Of a stretch of 64,000 nt of DNA, positions 1 through 8,288 are shown in pieces. The translations under genes and the position numbers were made by a program. Position 1 is the first letter of the stretch. The number at the start of each line of letters is the position of its first letter. This DNA comes from Streptomyces puniciscabiei. Lineage in GTDB: Bacteria > Actinomycetota > Actinomycetes > Streptomycetales > Streptomycetaceae. The DNA lies in contig NZ_VFNX01000002.1 of NCBI RefSeq assembly GCF_006715785.1, positions 248,001-312,000 on the forward strand, given 5' to 3'. Under the pieces are notes generated by a model. That model saw only the letters and a program-made list of their open reading frames with translations, did not search any database and was not told the DNA's origin.

Positions 1-535
1 GCGCGCGGCGCCACGTCTCCAGGAGGGGTGTCGCATAGTGCGGGCGGTCCAGCGGCGCGAACATGAACGTCCCCAGCTCTTCGCCGGCGGGGGCCAGGTG
101 TGCATGGCGCAGGGCTCGCTTGAGGCCGCTGCGGTACTTCACGGCGTCGAAGGCCAGGTCCGGGCGGGCGGCCAGCCAGTCACGCATGATCGCGCGGCTG
201 CGACGGTTGTTGACCCTGGCCCGGCGCAGGGCATCGAACAGTCCGTAAACGCGTTGTGGCGGCAGTGTCGCAAGACGGGACGCGATCAGACGGCCCTCGC
301 TGCGGCGCTGTTCGGCGGTGGCCTCACCGCCGGTCTCCAGCAGGCGACGGATGATGAGGACTGCGTTGTAGTCGTTGATGTCGAGCGCAAGGACCCCGGC
401 GTACAGGTCACGGTAGTTCCCCAGCATGTATTCATGGAGAAAGTCCAAGGACAGCCGCTGCTCGCCCGCGTCGCTGTGGAATTCACGCTGGCCGGTGGAG
501 GTGATCGCCGCGTTGACGAAGGAAGCCCGCCAGGT
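1..535 (-). pseudogene. headless unidentified gene, runs off left edge
   Basis: Reading the minus strand leftward from about 535 gives one open frame with clear protein-like composition all the way to base 1. It contains NAAITSTGQREFHSDAGEQ, then LDFLHEYMLGNYRDLYAGVL, and later LPPQRVYGLFDALRRARVNN. The frame has no ATG or GTG between this conserved-looking start and the stop at 596-598, so the normal N-terminus appears to be missing. The upstream sequence belongs instead to the neighbouring zinc-ribbon gene, in another frame. I do not recognise the family. The C-terminus lies outside the window. I infer a fusion of two broken genes at about 520-545. Confidence 0.5.
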
Positions 536-1258
536 ACTCCTCCTGGTAGGGAACCGTCTCCTCCAGCGGCCAGGGGGCCGGCCTGTCCAGTTCCTTCACC
601 GGTACCTGGCCGCTGCCGGGCACCAGCACGTCGTCGAAGAACCGGCCCACCGTCCCGGACGTGTGGTGCCAGTGGGTGTGCCGCACACCTGCCGGGTGCG
701 GCCCTCGGAGTCCTCCTCCTCCACCCAGTAGTGCTCGCCGCGTTGGCCGGTGTACTGGGTGGTGGTCTGCGCGTCGTACGTCCAGTGCGGCACGTAGCTG
801 CCCTGGAAGGTCTCCGCCTCGGTGACCTTCTTCAGCTCGTTCGGCGCGAACCAGCGGGACCTGGTCCACCTCGCCAGCGCGTCACGGGCCTGCTCACGGC
901 CCACCCCGAAGCGCAGTACCGCCTCGGGTACCACCCGCTCGGTGCCGGAGGCGTCCGCGACCAGCGGGGTGGCGCAGAACTGGCACTTGTCGCTGAGCGT
1001 CTCGCTCTCGGTCACCGCGTGGCAGCCCGGGCAGGTGTACACCTTCACCCGGCCCGGCGCGGATGCCCGGCGGGGCAGCGCGGCCAGTTCCTCGATCGGG
1101 TGCTCGGTCACCTGCCGCGGGATCGGCGTGATGTCCTGCTCGTGCCTGCAGTACGTGCAGCGCAGCGCGTACGTCCCGGGCGCGTACTCGCTGACCCCGC
1201 CGCACGCCTCGCACGGGAACGCCCGGTCGGGCGCCGGCGCGACGCCCTGATCCGTCAA
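483..1258 (-). pseudogene. TFIIB-type zinc-ribbon protein, frameshifted and truncated
   Basis: Start at 1258. The first ~190 residues carry two zinc-ribbon pairs (CEACGG..CTYC near residues 17-39 and CPGCHAVTESE..CQFC near 75-95), then the family's FGVGREQARDAL and SRWFAPNELKKVTEAETFQG segments. At about 687 a duplicated TG shifts the frame; the natural continuation (HTHWHHTSGTVGRFFDDVLV to YQEEYLAGF) is in the next frame. After EYLAGF the usual C-terminal half is absent and the frame meets a stop at about 483. Such proteins are often encoded beside SPFH proteins, as here. Role unknown, probably membrane-associated in the intact family. I consider it non-functional. Confidence 0.75.
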
Positions 1259-1306
1259 CTCGCTTCTCTTCGTGGCCTGTTGCGGGCAGGTTGCGGGTGG
1301 CGGCGC

Positions 1307-2361
1307 TCAGCCCTGCGGGGGCAGCGGCGGCGGGACGTCGGCCGGCAGCGACGCCAGCTCCGGGACCTGGTCCGCGGGCTGCCAGGCGGCCTGCCCGCTG
1401 CGCCAGACCAGCGTGGTACGGGTCAGGTTGCCGGCCGCCACCTGCCCGGCCAGGGCGCTCTCCTCGTACGGGCCCTGCTGCTGTCCACCGACCGCGAGGA
1501 ACCAGCGCGGCGGGGTGGGCAGCGGCGGCGGGACGTCGGCGGGGGCGGGAGCGGGCTGTGCGGGGGGGCCTGCGCCGCCGGGACCGGGGGAGCCGCCGCA
1601 CCGGACGTGCTCTGCACGATCTGCCGGCCGAGTGCCATGCCCACGCCCAGCCCGAGGGCGTCGCCACCGGTGCCGGGATTGGCGGCGGCGATCGAGATCG
1701 CGTCGGCCCCCTGGAGCTTGGCGTAGTCGTCCAGGTTGCCGGTGATCGCCATCCAGGAGCGGGTGTCGATCGCCGCCTCGACCTCCGGCGGGACGCTGAT
1801 GTTCTCGATGCAGAACCGGGGGATGGCGATGCCGGTGGAGGACAGCTCCAGGGTCAGCGCCTTGGCCAGCTGCTGCCCGATGCCGTCCTGCCGGGCGGCG
1901 AGGTCCAGCAGCGGCACGCCGGACGAGCCCAGCGCCCCGCCCAGCTTGGAGACGATCAGCTGTCGCAGGTGCTCGCCGACCTCCTCGGTGCGGAACTGCG
2001 GGTCGGTGCCGACCAGTTCCCGCAGCAGTGCGGCGGCGTCCGCGACCTTGGCGGCGAAGGTGCCGAAGGCGCGTACCCGGACCATGCCGAAGTCGGCGTC
2101 CCGCAGGATCACCGGGTTCTGGGTGCCCCACTTGAAGTCGGTGAACTGCCGGGTGGTGACGAAGTAGACCTCGGCCTTGAACGGAGACTCGAAGCCATGC
2201 TTCCAGCCCTTCAGTGTGGACAGGACCGGCATGTTCTGGGTCGAGAGGGTGTACGTGCCGGGCTGGTGGACGCCCGCCAGCCGGCCCTCGTTGACGAAGA
2301 CGGCCACCTGCGACTCGCGTACCACGAGCCGGGCACCCATCTTGATCTCGGTGCTCCCCAC
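1307..2361 (-). pseudogene. SPFH-domain protein with C-terminal GYF_2 domain, frameshifted
   Basis: ATG at 2361 begins MGSTEIKMGARLVVRESQVA, followed by an SPFH/band-7-like body of about 240 residues (VFVNEGRLAGVHQPGTYTL, then the FCIENISVPPEVEAAIDT segment). A Pro-rich linker leads to a GYF_2/DUF4339-type tail (RWFLAVGGQQQGPYEE, then LVWRSGQAAWQPADQVPEL). The tail is in a different frame from the body. The switch falls at a run of seven G on the plus strand near 1561-1567, so one base gained or lost there would restore a single protein. SPFH proteins act as membrane scaffolds. The homopolymer makes a sequencing error, slippage or real decay all possible. It lies 48 bases upstream of the zinc-ribbon gene. 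Confidence 0.75.
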
Positions 2362-2742
2362 TTCCCGCGTTTCCGGAGACCGCCGCTCCCCGGTCGGTCC
2401 GGGTCGGCGACCACACGGCGATCAAGCGATCAGCCGACAGCATGCCCATTACGGTCCGTGCGAGGCTCACCGGTCCTGAACGGCCGGGGAGTCGACCAAG
2501 GATTTTCGCGTTCCGGCGGCAGAGCTTCGGTGACTACGGCATCCCCTCGCTGCGCCCGAGGGAGGGGCTGGAGCCCGCAGGGCCCGCGGGCGCCGGGCGG
2601 CTGCACGGACGCAGCCACCCACCCTCGTCGCACAAGCGCACACGCGTTCAGGACAACTCGGGGCTGCACCGCACCAGCCATGTCGTTCTCACCATGAACA
2701 TGCCATATTGGGCACGACCATCCCCCACGAAAGGTCACCTCC
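2362..2742. other. intergenic, divergent promoter region
   Basis: About 380 bases between the minus-strand SPFH gene and the plus-strand carboxypeptidase. Both genes fire outward from it, so promoters are expected. I see a good ribosome-binding site (GAAAGG) just before the ATG at 2743 but no convincing gene or conserved operator. Confidence 0.4.
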
Positions 2743-4173
2743 ATGGCATACAAACGCCTGGCGGGCCTGACCGCCGGTGCCGTCATCGTCGCCACGGCCC
2801 TGCTGCCGCAGGTGGCACTGGCCGGCACCGGCGCGGACGCCACAGCGGGCCGCGCCACCACCACCGGCCGCCCCCACGGCGGGCACCGTACGGTCGTCGT
2901 CTACCGCGTGCCCACGCGGCATCCGCTCGCCGATGCCGAGCGCCTCACCGACTCCGGCTACGACCTGCTGGAGAAGCGGGACGGCAACAGCCTGTTCGTC
3001 TCCGGCGACGCATCGACCGCGGCCGGACTGCGCCGACTCGGCTTCACCCCCGCCATCGCCTCCACGCTGACCGAGGCGATCCCCTCCCCCGCCGCGGTGA
3101 CGCGCGCCGCCGCGGGCGACACGTTCGACGGCGGCTACCACACCGTCACCGCGCAGTACTCCCACATGGACAACACCGGCTCGCAACACCCCGATCTCGC
3201 GAAGGTGGTGACCTACGGTCAGTCGTGGCTCAAGCAGCACGGGCGAGGCGGCCGCGATCTCAAGGCGATATGCATCACCAAGATGCAGGCGGGCGACTGC
3301 GCCCTCAGCCCGAACTCGGCCAAGCCGCGGTTCTTCCTGATGAGCCAGATCCACGCCCGCGAACTGACGACCGGTGAGATGTCGTGGCGCTGGATCGACG
3401 CGCTGACCGGCAACTACGGCAAGGACCCGGCGATCACCAAGCTGATGGACACCACCGAGATGTGGGTGGTGCCCGACGCCAACCCCGACGGCGTCGACAT
3501 GGTCGCGGCGGGCGGCGACAACCCCGTCCTGCAGCGCAAGAACGCCGACGACTCGCACGGCTCCCGGTGCGGGGTGAGCGCCTACAGCCAGATCGGGGTC
3601 GACCTCAACCGCAACACCGGCTCCCACTGGCACACCTCCGGCACCTCCAGCGCAGCGTGCGATCAGACCTACGGCGGCCCGGCCGCCAACTCCGAGGTGG
3701 AGAACACCGCTCTGGAAAGCCTCTTCCGCGAGCTGTTCCCGGCGGTGCGCACCGGCACCGGCGACACCGCCCCGGCGCCGTCGAACGCCAAGGGCATGAT
3801 GATCACGCTGCACAGTGATGCCAGCATGGTGCTCTTCCCCTGGGAGTACGACGCCTCCGTGCACACCGGCAACGACACCGCCCTGCGCGCGCTGGCCGCC
3901 CACATGGCCTCGCTCACCGGCTACCAGTACGGCCAGGCCGGCGAGATCCTCTACAACGCCTCCGGCGGCACCGACGACTGGACCTACGACAAGCTCGGCC
4001 TGGCCAGCTTCACCATCGAGATCGGCGACAGTGACGGCGTCGGCTGTGACGGCTTCACTCCGCCGTTCTCCTGCCAGGACAGCTACTTCTGGCCGAAGAT
4101 CGAACCGGCCCTCCTCTACGCCGCCCAGCACGCCGCGGCCCCCTACACCACCACGTCCGACGCACGCCGCTGA
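2743..4173 (+). CDS. secreted M14 family zinc carboxypeptidase
   Basis: 476 residues. ATG preceded by GAAAGG. A signal peptide (MAYKRLAGLTAGAVIVATAL to the VALAG cleavage region) sends it out of the cell. A propeptide-like stretch of about 100 residues precedes the M14 peptidase domain. Visible catalytic elements are the zinc pair H204 and E207 in IHARELTTGEM, the substrate-binding DLNRN segment, H357 in TLHSDASMVLFPWEYD as third zinc ligand, and E426 in FTIEIGDSDG as catalytic glutamate. It should remove C-terminal residues from extracellular peptides. Monocistronic, followed by a strong terminator. Likely a nutrient-scavenging exopeptidase; exact specificity cannot be read. Confidence 0.95.
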   Translation: MAYKRLAGLTAGAVIVATALLPQVALAGTGADATAGRATTTGRPHGGHRTVVVYRVPTRHPLADAERLTDSGYDLLEKRDGNSLFVSGDASTAAGLRRLGFTPAIASTLTEAIPSPAAVTRAAAGDTFDGGYHTVTAQYSHMDNTGSQHPDLAKVVTYGQSWLKQHGRGGRDLKAICITKMQAGDCALSPNSAKPRFFLMSQIHARELTTGEMSWRWIDALTGNYGKDPAITKLMDTTEMWVVPDANPDGVDMVAAGGDNPVLQRKNADDSHGSRCGVSAYSQIGVDLNRNTGSHWHTSGTSSAACDQTYGGPAANSEVENTALESLFRELFPAVRTGTGDTAPAPSNAKGMMITLHSDASMVLFPWEYDASVHTGNDTALRALAAHMASLTGYQYGQAGEILYNASGGTDDWTYDKLGLASFTIEIGDSDGVGCDGFTPPFSCQDSYFWPKIEPALLYAAQHAAAPYTTTSDARR

Positions 4174-4184
4174 CCTCCCAGGTC

Positions 4185-4217
4185 GGGTCCCTCCCCCGGT
4201 CTCGGCGGGAGGGACCC
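4185..4217 (+). terminator. terminator of the carboxypeptidase gene
   Basis: Perfect 11-bp inverted repeat GGGTCCCTCCC / GGGAGGGACCC with an 11-base loop, starting 12 bases after the carboxypeptidase stop codon. No U-tract, as is common for actinobacterial hairpin terminators. Confidence 0.85.
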
Positions 4218-4240
4218 ACGGCCCCCGTGCACGCCGCGAG

Positions 4241-4582
4241 TGTCAACGGGGTCTTGCCTCGGCGAGGACAGGGCCGCGACGGCGAGCTACACGGCGAACT
4301 GGCCGCGCTTCTGGAGGTGGAGGCAGCCCCCACCACGGTCGGTTTGATGGTCGGGACTTGAGCGGGAAGGCCGTCCTGGACCGGCGCGAGGACCCGTCCG
4401 ACCGGCGGCGCCGGATCGTGGCCATCGCCCCCGACCGGCACGACGCGATCGCCGCCTGGCTTGCCCCCGGCGCCGCAGCCTGGCGTCGGGTCCCCGCCCC
4501 GCTGACACCGGCACAGCGACGCCTTTTCGTCGACACATTGCGCGCTCACGAGGCGGCGGTGGCGGAGGAACGCGAGAGCTGA
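4241..4582 (+). pseudogene. MarR-family regulator relic
   Basis: The last ~80 codons to the stop at 4582 read as the MarR wing and C-terminal helices: LDRREDPSDRRRRIVAIAPD, then PLTPAQRRLFVDTLRAHEAA. Just upstream, in another frame, ELAALLEVEAAPTTVGLMVG matches the preceding recognition helices and ends in TGA at about 4360. Reading through one missing base (…T-LSGKAVLDRRED) rejoins them. The N-terminal half of the family is absent and no start codon with a ribosome-binding site is present, so this is a 5'-truncated, frameshifted relic rather than a working regulator. Confidence 0.7.
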
Positions 4583-4611
4583 AAGCCGCCGGAAACGCCT
4601 CCTGGGCCGGG

Positions 4612-5112
4612 TCAGTATCCAATGGCCTCGCGGAGAAGCAGCACGGTGCCGCGCCCTGGGCGGGGTTCCGCCTTCAGGATGAGCAGGCGGTTGACGGCGC
4701 TGGGCATGCCGTACACCGCCTGGGCGCGGGCGTTCTCCAGCGGGAGGGCGTGCTCCTCGACGCGGCGCAGGGCTGTGCTCAGATCGGGAACCACCTTCTG
4801 CGCGCCGACGATCCAGACCGCGTGAGCGGCGCCGCCCGCGTTGGCAGGGAGTTGGCTGCCGCTGCCCGAGGCAAGGACGAGCGAGCCGGTCTCGGTGACC
4901 GCGGCGACGCTGTTGACGACGAATTCCGGGCCGGCGACCAGCCTTCGGATCTCGTCGGCGCCGGTGGCACGGTCGAGGGCCTGGATGCGCGGCCTGATGG
5001 CGTCGTGCTGGCCGCCTGCGTTGATGTCCTCGTCGATGCCGGACAACCGGAGGGTCTCGCTGGCTCCGGTGAGCACGCCGGCGCCCGCGGGGACCAGGCC
5101 CTTGATGCGGGC
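4612..5112 (-). pseudogene. LUD-domain (LutC/YkgG-like) protein, N-terminally truncated
   Basis: The frame shows a LUD-family body: GVLTGASETLRLSGIDEDIN, then RATGADEIRRLVAGPEFVVN, SVAAVTETGSLVLASGSGSQ, AVWIVGAQKVVPDLSTALRR and the conserved end PGRGTVLLLREAIGY. The family is linked to lactate-utilisation proteins and usually spans about 200 residues. Here the recognisable reading stops at ARIKGLVPAGAG near 5112, where the sequence changes into the tail of a plus-strand sigma factor. An internal GTG at 5076 could start a 154-residue product, but the N-terminal ~50 residues are lost. Probably dead; expression of the shortened form cannot be excluded. Confidence 0.7.
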
Positions 5113-5231
5113 GCACCGTCAACGGCCTGCCCGGCCTGACAGCGCTCCAGGACGGCAACCTGGCGACCGTGTTCGCGTTCGAGATCGCGGGCGACCGGAT
5201 CAGGCATGTCTGGGCGGTGAGAAACCCCTAG
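5112..5231 (+). pseudogene. C-terminal relic of a SigJ-like ECF sigma factor
   Basis: About 40 codons read RTVNGLPGLTALQDGNL, then TVFAFEIAGDRIRHVWAVRN and TAG at 5229. This is the end of the SnoaL-like C-terminal domain found in SigJ-type ECF sigma factors. Nothing upstream encodes sigma regions 2 and 4. The fragment starts exactly where the opposite-strand LUD gene is cut, with the shared bases GGGCGC at the join, so a deletion or rearrangement joined two unrelated genes here. Confidence 0.6.
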
Positions 5232-5587
5232 AAGCTCCGTCCCCGGCAGATCGGCTGAGGGGCCATTCCAGACCCCCCGGCGATCGCCAGGACGACCCGG
5301 GAACGGCGCGGTGCGTGCTCGGGCGACAGGGGTCCGCTCGTCGGCGAACCACTCCAGGTCGGCGTCGCGGGCTTCCTCCCGCGGACGGCGCGCGCTCATC
5401 GAGGAGCTCACGGTGGGGCACGGCGGCCGCGTACCGCGCGCCCGCAGGAGGACCACGCCCGCCGCGTCCCACTGACCCGACTCCATCGCGTCCATCGCCG
5501 GTCAGGACGGCGGCCCGGGACCGTCCGCTCCGTACCGAGTCGTCGTCCGACGGTGCGTACGCGGGCTTTCCGCGTACGTGGCCGGAG
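5232..5587. other. no recognisable gene
   Basis: About 355 bases, GC-rich, between the sigma-factor relic and the end of the flavoenzyme gene. Open frames exist on the minus strand but show no recognisable motif, ribosome-binding site or family resemblance. Given its surroundings it may be decayed coding sequence. Confidence 0.3.
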
Positions 5588-7204
5588 TCAGGGCGTGGGA
5601 AGAAGCACTCCGGGGTTGAGTACGCCGGCCGGGTCCAGGGCGCTCTTCGCGGCTGTCAGCGCTGCGGCGAAGGGGTCGGGGCGCTGGCGGTCGTACCAGG
5701 GCCGGTGCTCGCGCCCGACCGCGTGGTGGTGGGTGATCGTGCCGCCACATGTGTGGATCGCCTCGGACACCGCGTTCTTGATGTGGTCCCACTGGGCCAC
5801 AGTGCTGCCCCAGCGGCCCGGCGCGTACACGCCGAAGTACGGTGCCGGCCCGTCGGGGTACACGTGGGTGAACCGGCAGGTCACCACTCCTGTGCCGGTG
5901 ACTTCACTGATGGCCTGCCGTGCCGCCTCGGTGACCGTCTGGTGGAGGACCTCGAAGCGGTCCCAGGTGCAGGCCGTCTCGAACGTCTCGACGATCATCG
6001 AGTGCCGGGCCAGCGCGTCGCGCTGGTAGGGCATCCGCAGGAACGATGATCGCCAGGTCTCCGCGGCGGCGTCACCGGCGAAGGCCGTCCCCGGCGCTCT
6101 CGCGAGGTCCCTTTCAGACTCCTCGGTGGTGTCGACGGCCGGCACTCCGCCGTGGTCTCGGCACAGTTCGACGGCCCGCTCCAGATCGCGGCGGACGGGA
6201 TGGTCCGCCGACTCGAAGGCGAGGACGAGCAGACCGCCGGTGACGCTCACGCCGGCGTTGATCAGGGCCTCGGCCGCGTCGAGGAGGCGGCAGTTGGCCG
6301 GGTTCAGCCCGCTCTGCGCGATCGCGCGGGTGGCCGCCACCGCCGCCGTGTAGTCACGGAACCGCACGGATGCCTTGGCGCGCCAACGGGGGCGTTCCTG
6401 AAGGCGCATCCACGCCTCGGTGATGATGCCCAGCGATCCCTCGCTGCCCAGGAAGAGCCGGTCCGGTGACGGTCCCGCGCCGGAGCCCGGCAACCGCAGC
6501 GACGCGCTCACCCCCGCCCCCGTCACCACCCGCATCGACTCGACCAGGTCGTCGATGTGCGTGTACAGGGTCGCGTAGTGGCCACCGGCGCGGGTGGCGA
6601 GCCAGCCGCCCAGCGTGGAGAACTCGAAGGACTGCGGGAAATGACGCAGCGTCAATCCGTGCGGCCTCAGCTGGTTCTCCAGGTGCGGGCCCAGTACGCC
6701 GGTCTGGATCCGCGCGGCACGACTCGTCCGGTCGATCTCCAGGACCCGGTTCATGTGCCCGAGGTCGACGGTGACCACGGCGGGGTGACCTTCGCACCGC
6801 GCCTCGACGCCGCCGACCACCGAGCTGCCGCCACCGTACGGCACCACGGCGATGCCCTCACGGGTACACCAGTCGAGGAGATCGATCACGTCGCGCTCCT
6901 CGGCGGGCCGGGCGACGAGGTCCGGTGTGTGGCGCAGATCCCCGTGCAGGTTGCGCACCACGTCCCGGAATGCCTTGCCGTGCGCATGCGCGGCCCGGTC
7001 CTCAGGTTCCGCCGAGCACAGGCCGGCGAGAGAGGCCGGAGGGGTGACGCGGGGCCTGGGCAGGTCGAGGGAGGAGATGTCCGGTGGCTCGTGATCGGTC
7101 AACTCGCCCGGCATCAGCGCTCGAACGCGTGCCAGCAGCCCCTCGAGCTCGCCACCGCGCACGGCGTCCTCGACGCTTCCCCATCCCCACCACGACCGTG
7201 CCAC
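5588..7204 (-). CDS. FAD-binding oxidase, alkyldihydroxyacetonephosphate synthase-like
   Basis: 538 residues, GTG start at 7204. A PCMH-type FAD domain is visible, with the family's VVPYGGGSSVVGGVEA loop near residue 125, TLGGWLATRAGGHYATLYTH and FLGSEGSLGIITEAWMRL. The C-terminal half ends with HHHAVGREHRPWY and the usual LDPAGVLNPG signature. Proteins of this type resemble AGPS, which swaps the acyl group of acyl-dihydroxyacetone phosphate for a fatty alcohol to make an ether lipid. The bacterial relatives have mixed or unproven activities, so the substrate is uncertain. It is divergent from a TetR gene across a 70-base gap containing a palindrome, and that regulator probably controls it. 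Confidence 0.85.
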   Translation of the reverse strand: MARSWWGWGSVEDAVRGGELEGLLARVRALMPGELTDHEPPDISSLDLPRPRVTPPASLAGLCSAEPEDRAAHAHGKAFRDVVRNLHGDLRHTPDLVARPAEERDVIDLLDWCTREGIAVVPYGGGSSVVGGVEARCEGHPAVVTVDLGHMNRVLEIDRTSRAARIQTGVLGPHLENQLRPHGLTLRHFPQSFEFSTLGGWLATRAGGHYATLYTHIDDLVESMRVVTGAGVSASLRLPGSGAGPSPDRLFLGSEGSLGIITEAWMRLQERPRWRAKASVRFRDYTAAVAATRAIAQSGLNPANCRLLDAAEALINAGVSVTGGLLVLAFESADHPVRRDLERAVELCRDHGGVPAVDTTEESERDLARAPGTAFAGDAAAETWRSSFLRMPYQRDALARHSMIVETFETACTWDRFEVLHQTVTEAARQAISEVTGTGVVTCRFTHVYPDGPAPYFGVYAPGRWGSTVAQWDHIKNAVSEAIHTCGGTITHHHAVGREHRPWYDRQRPDPFAAALTAAKSALDPAGVLNPGVLLPTP

Positions 7205-7230
7205 GCCTCGGCTCCCTTGAATTGACCCAC

Positions 7231-7243
7231 GGGTAAATTACCC
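7231..7243. promoter_or_regulatory. candidate TetR operator
   Basis: GGGTAA-A-TTACCC is a perfect inverted repeat with one central base, in the gap between the divergent flavoenzyme and TetR genes. Its position would let one regulator cover both promoters. No binding evidence is available from sequence alone. Confidence 0.6.
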
Positions 7244-7274
7244 AGCGGTCACATCGTGGACTAGGGTGCGAGCC

Positions 7275-7871
7275 ATGAGCAAGGCCGGAACCAAGGGCGT
7301 CTCTCGTGCCGACCGGGAGGGGCAGATCCTCGACGTGGCCGTGGAGGAGTTCGGCGACCACGGCTACGCGGGTGTCTCCGTCGCCGCCGTCGCACGGCGC
7401 GCGGGGATCTCCAAGCCCCTCATCTACAGCTACTTCGACTCCAAGGACGGGCTCTACCTCGCCTGCGTGCACCGGGTGGGCGGCCTCCTGGTCGAGGCCG
7501 TTGCGGCAGCCCGGTCCCGCAGCGGAACGACCGGCCACGCACTGGACACCCTCTCCGCGCTCTTCACCGCGGTCGAGGGCTGCCGGCACGCGTGGTCCGT
7601 CCTCTACGACCCCGCTCTGCCGTCGGCCGGTGAGATGCGCGACGCCGTCAACCACTACCGCGGACGTCTGACCGCCATGGGGGCTGCGGGCGCATCCGGG
7701 CTCCTCACCCACGCCGGACACGACGACCCTCTGGACCATCAACTCCTCAACCAAGTCTGGCAGTACGCGGTCACAGCCGTGATGCGCTGGTGGTCCGATC
7801 ATCCGGACCAGAGCGCGGCCGACATGACGACCCGTTGTGCCCGCCTCCTGACCGCGCTCGGCACCGTCTGA
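7275..7871 (+). CDS. TetR/AcrR family regulator
   Basis: 198 residues from the ATG at 7275 (AGGG eight bases upstream); a GTG at 7266 is an in-frame alternative. The N-terminal helix-turn-helix is textbook: ILDVAVEEFGDHGYAGVSVA, then VARRAGISKPLIYSYFDSKD at about residues 15-60. The C-terminal ligand domain is anonymous, as is usual. It sits divergently beside the FAD-binding oxidase with a palindrome between them, so it most likely represses that gene and itself and responds to a small, probably lipophilic, ligand. The ligand cannot be predicted. Confidence 0.9.
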   Translation: MSKAGTKGVSRADREGQILDVAVEEFGDHGYAGVSVAAVARRAGISKPLIYSYFDSKDGLYLACVHRVGGLLVEAVAAARSRSGTTGHALDTLSALFTAVEGCRHAWSVLYDPALPSAGEMRDAVNHYRGRLTAMGAAGASGLLTHAGHDDPLDHQLLNQVWQYAVTAVMRWWSDHPDQSAADMTTRCARLLTALGTV

Positions 7872-8163
7872 CCCGCATCACAGCGGGACATCGGGGGGAC
7901 GGCACCGCAATACGACGCCCCACTTTGGGCCAGCCGGAGCCACATTCAAGCCATGGAACGGATTACCGGGAACCGGCTTTCCATAAGCTTTCCTTGAGTC
8001 ACCCTCAAAGGGGATTTATAGCTGGCACGTTGGATGTGATCACCATCTCGGGTCTCGCGGGAACCAAAGTTCCCCACTAACCGTCCACGAGCACCAATGT
8101 CCCTTTCACGGGTGGCCAGTTGGCGCAAATTCGTTCCGCATGGTGAGATAAACTCGCTTCCGA

Positions 8164-8184
8164 ACGCCCGCTTGTGACGGGCGT
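8164..8184 (+). promoter_or_regulatory. leader hairpin 1
   Basis: ACGCCCG / CGGGCGT, seven perfect base pairs around a seven-base loop, 105 bases upstream of the ligase ATG. It is the first of two hairpins and may be an operator or an RNA attenuation element. Confidence 0.4.
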
Positions 8185-8209
8185 CCGCTCGCACACCTTC
8201 AGCGAACGA

Positions 8210-8227
8210 AGCCCACGTCAGTGGGCT
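8210..8227 (+). promoter_or_regulatory. leader hairpin 2
   Basis: AGCCCAC-GTCA-GTGGGCT, seven perfect base pairs with a tetraloop, 61 bases upstream of the ligase ATG. No U-run follows, so a simple terminator is less likely than an operator or an RNA structure. Confidence 0.4.
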
Positions 8228-8288
8228 CATCTCGTCGCACCCGCCGGTCTGTACCGCGCCGGTGGCCCACGCCTTCGAGCAGGAATTG

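Larger units (their letters stand above)
7872..8288. other. long, comparatively AT-rich leader upstream of the Lux/PaaK operon
   Basis: About 415 bases before the ligase start. It has several AT-rich patches (for example around 7970-8040), unlike the flanking genes, and no credible reading frame. Two strong hairpins lie in its last 125 bases. Promoter and regulatory sites for the operon are expected here; I cannot assign a -10/-35 with confidence. Confidence 0.45.

Noticed and set aside
38..1726. Long plus-strand open frame of 562 codons
   Set aside because: Arg/Pro/Gly-rich shadow of minus-strand genes with no start signal or motif; the minus strand carries the recognisable domains.
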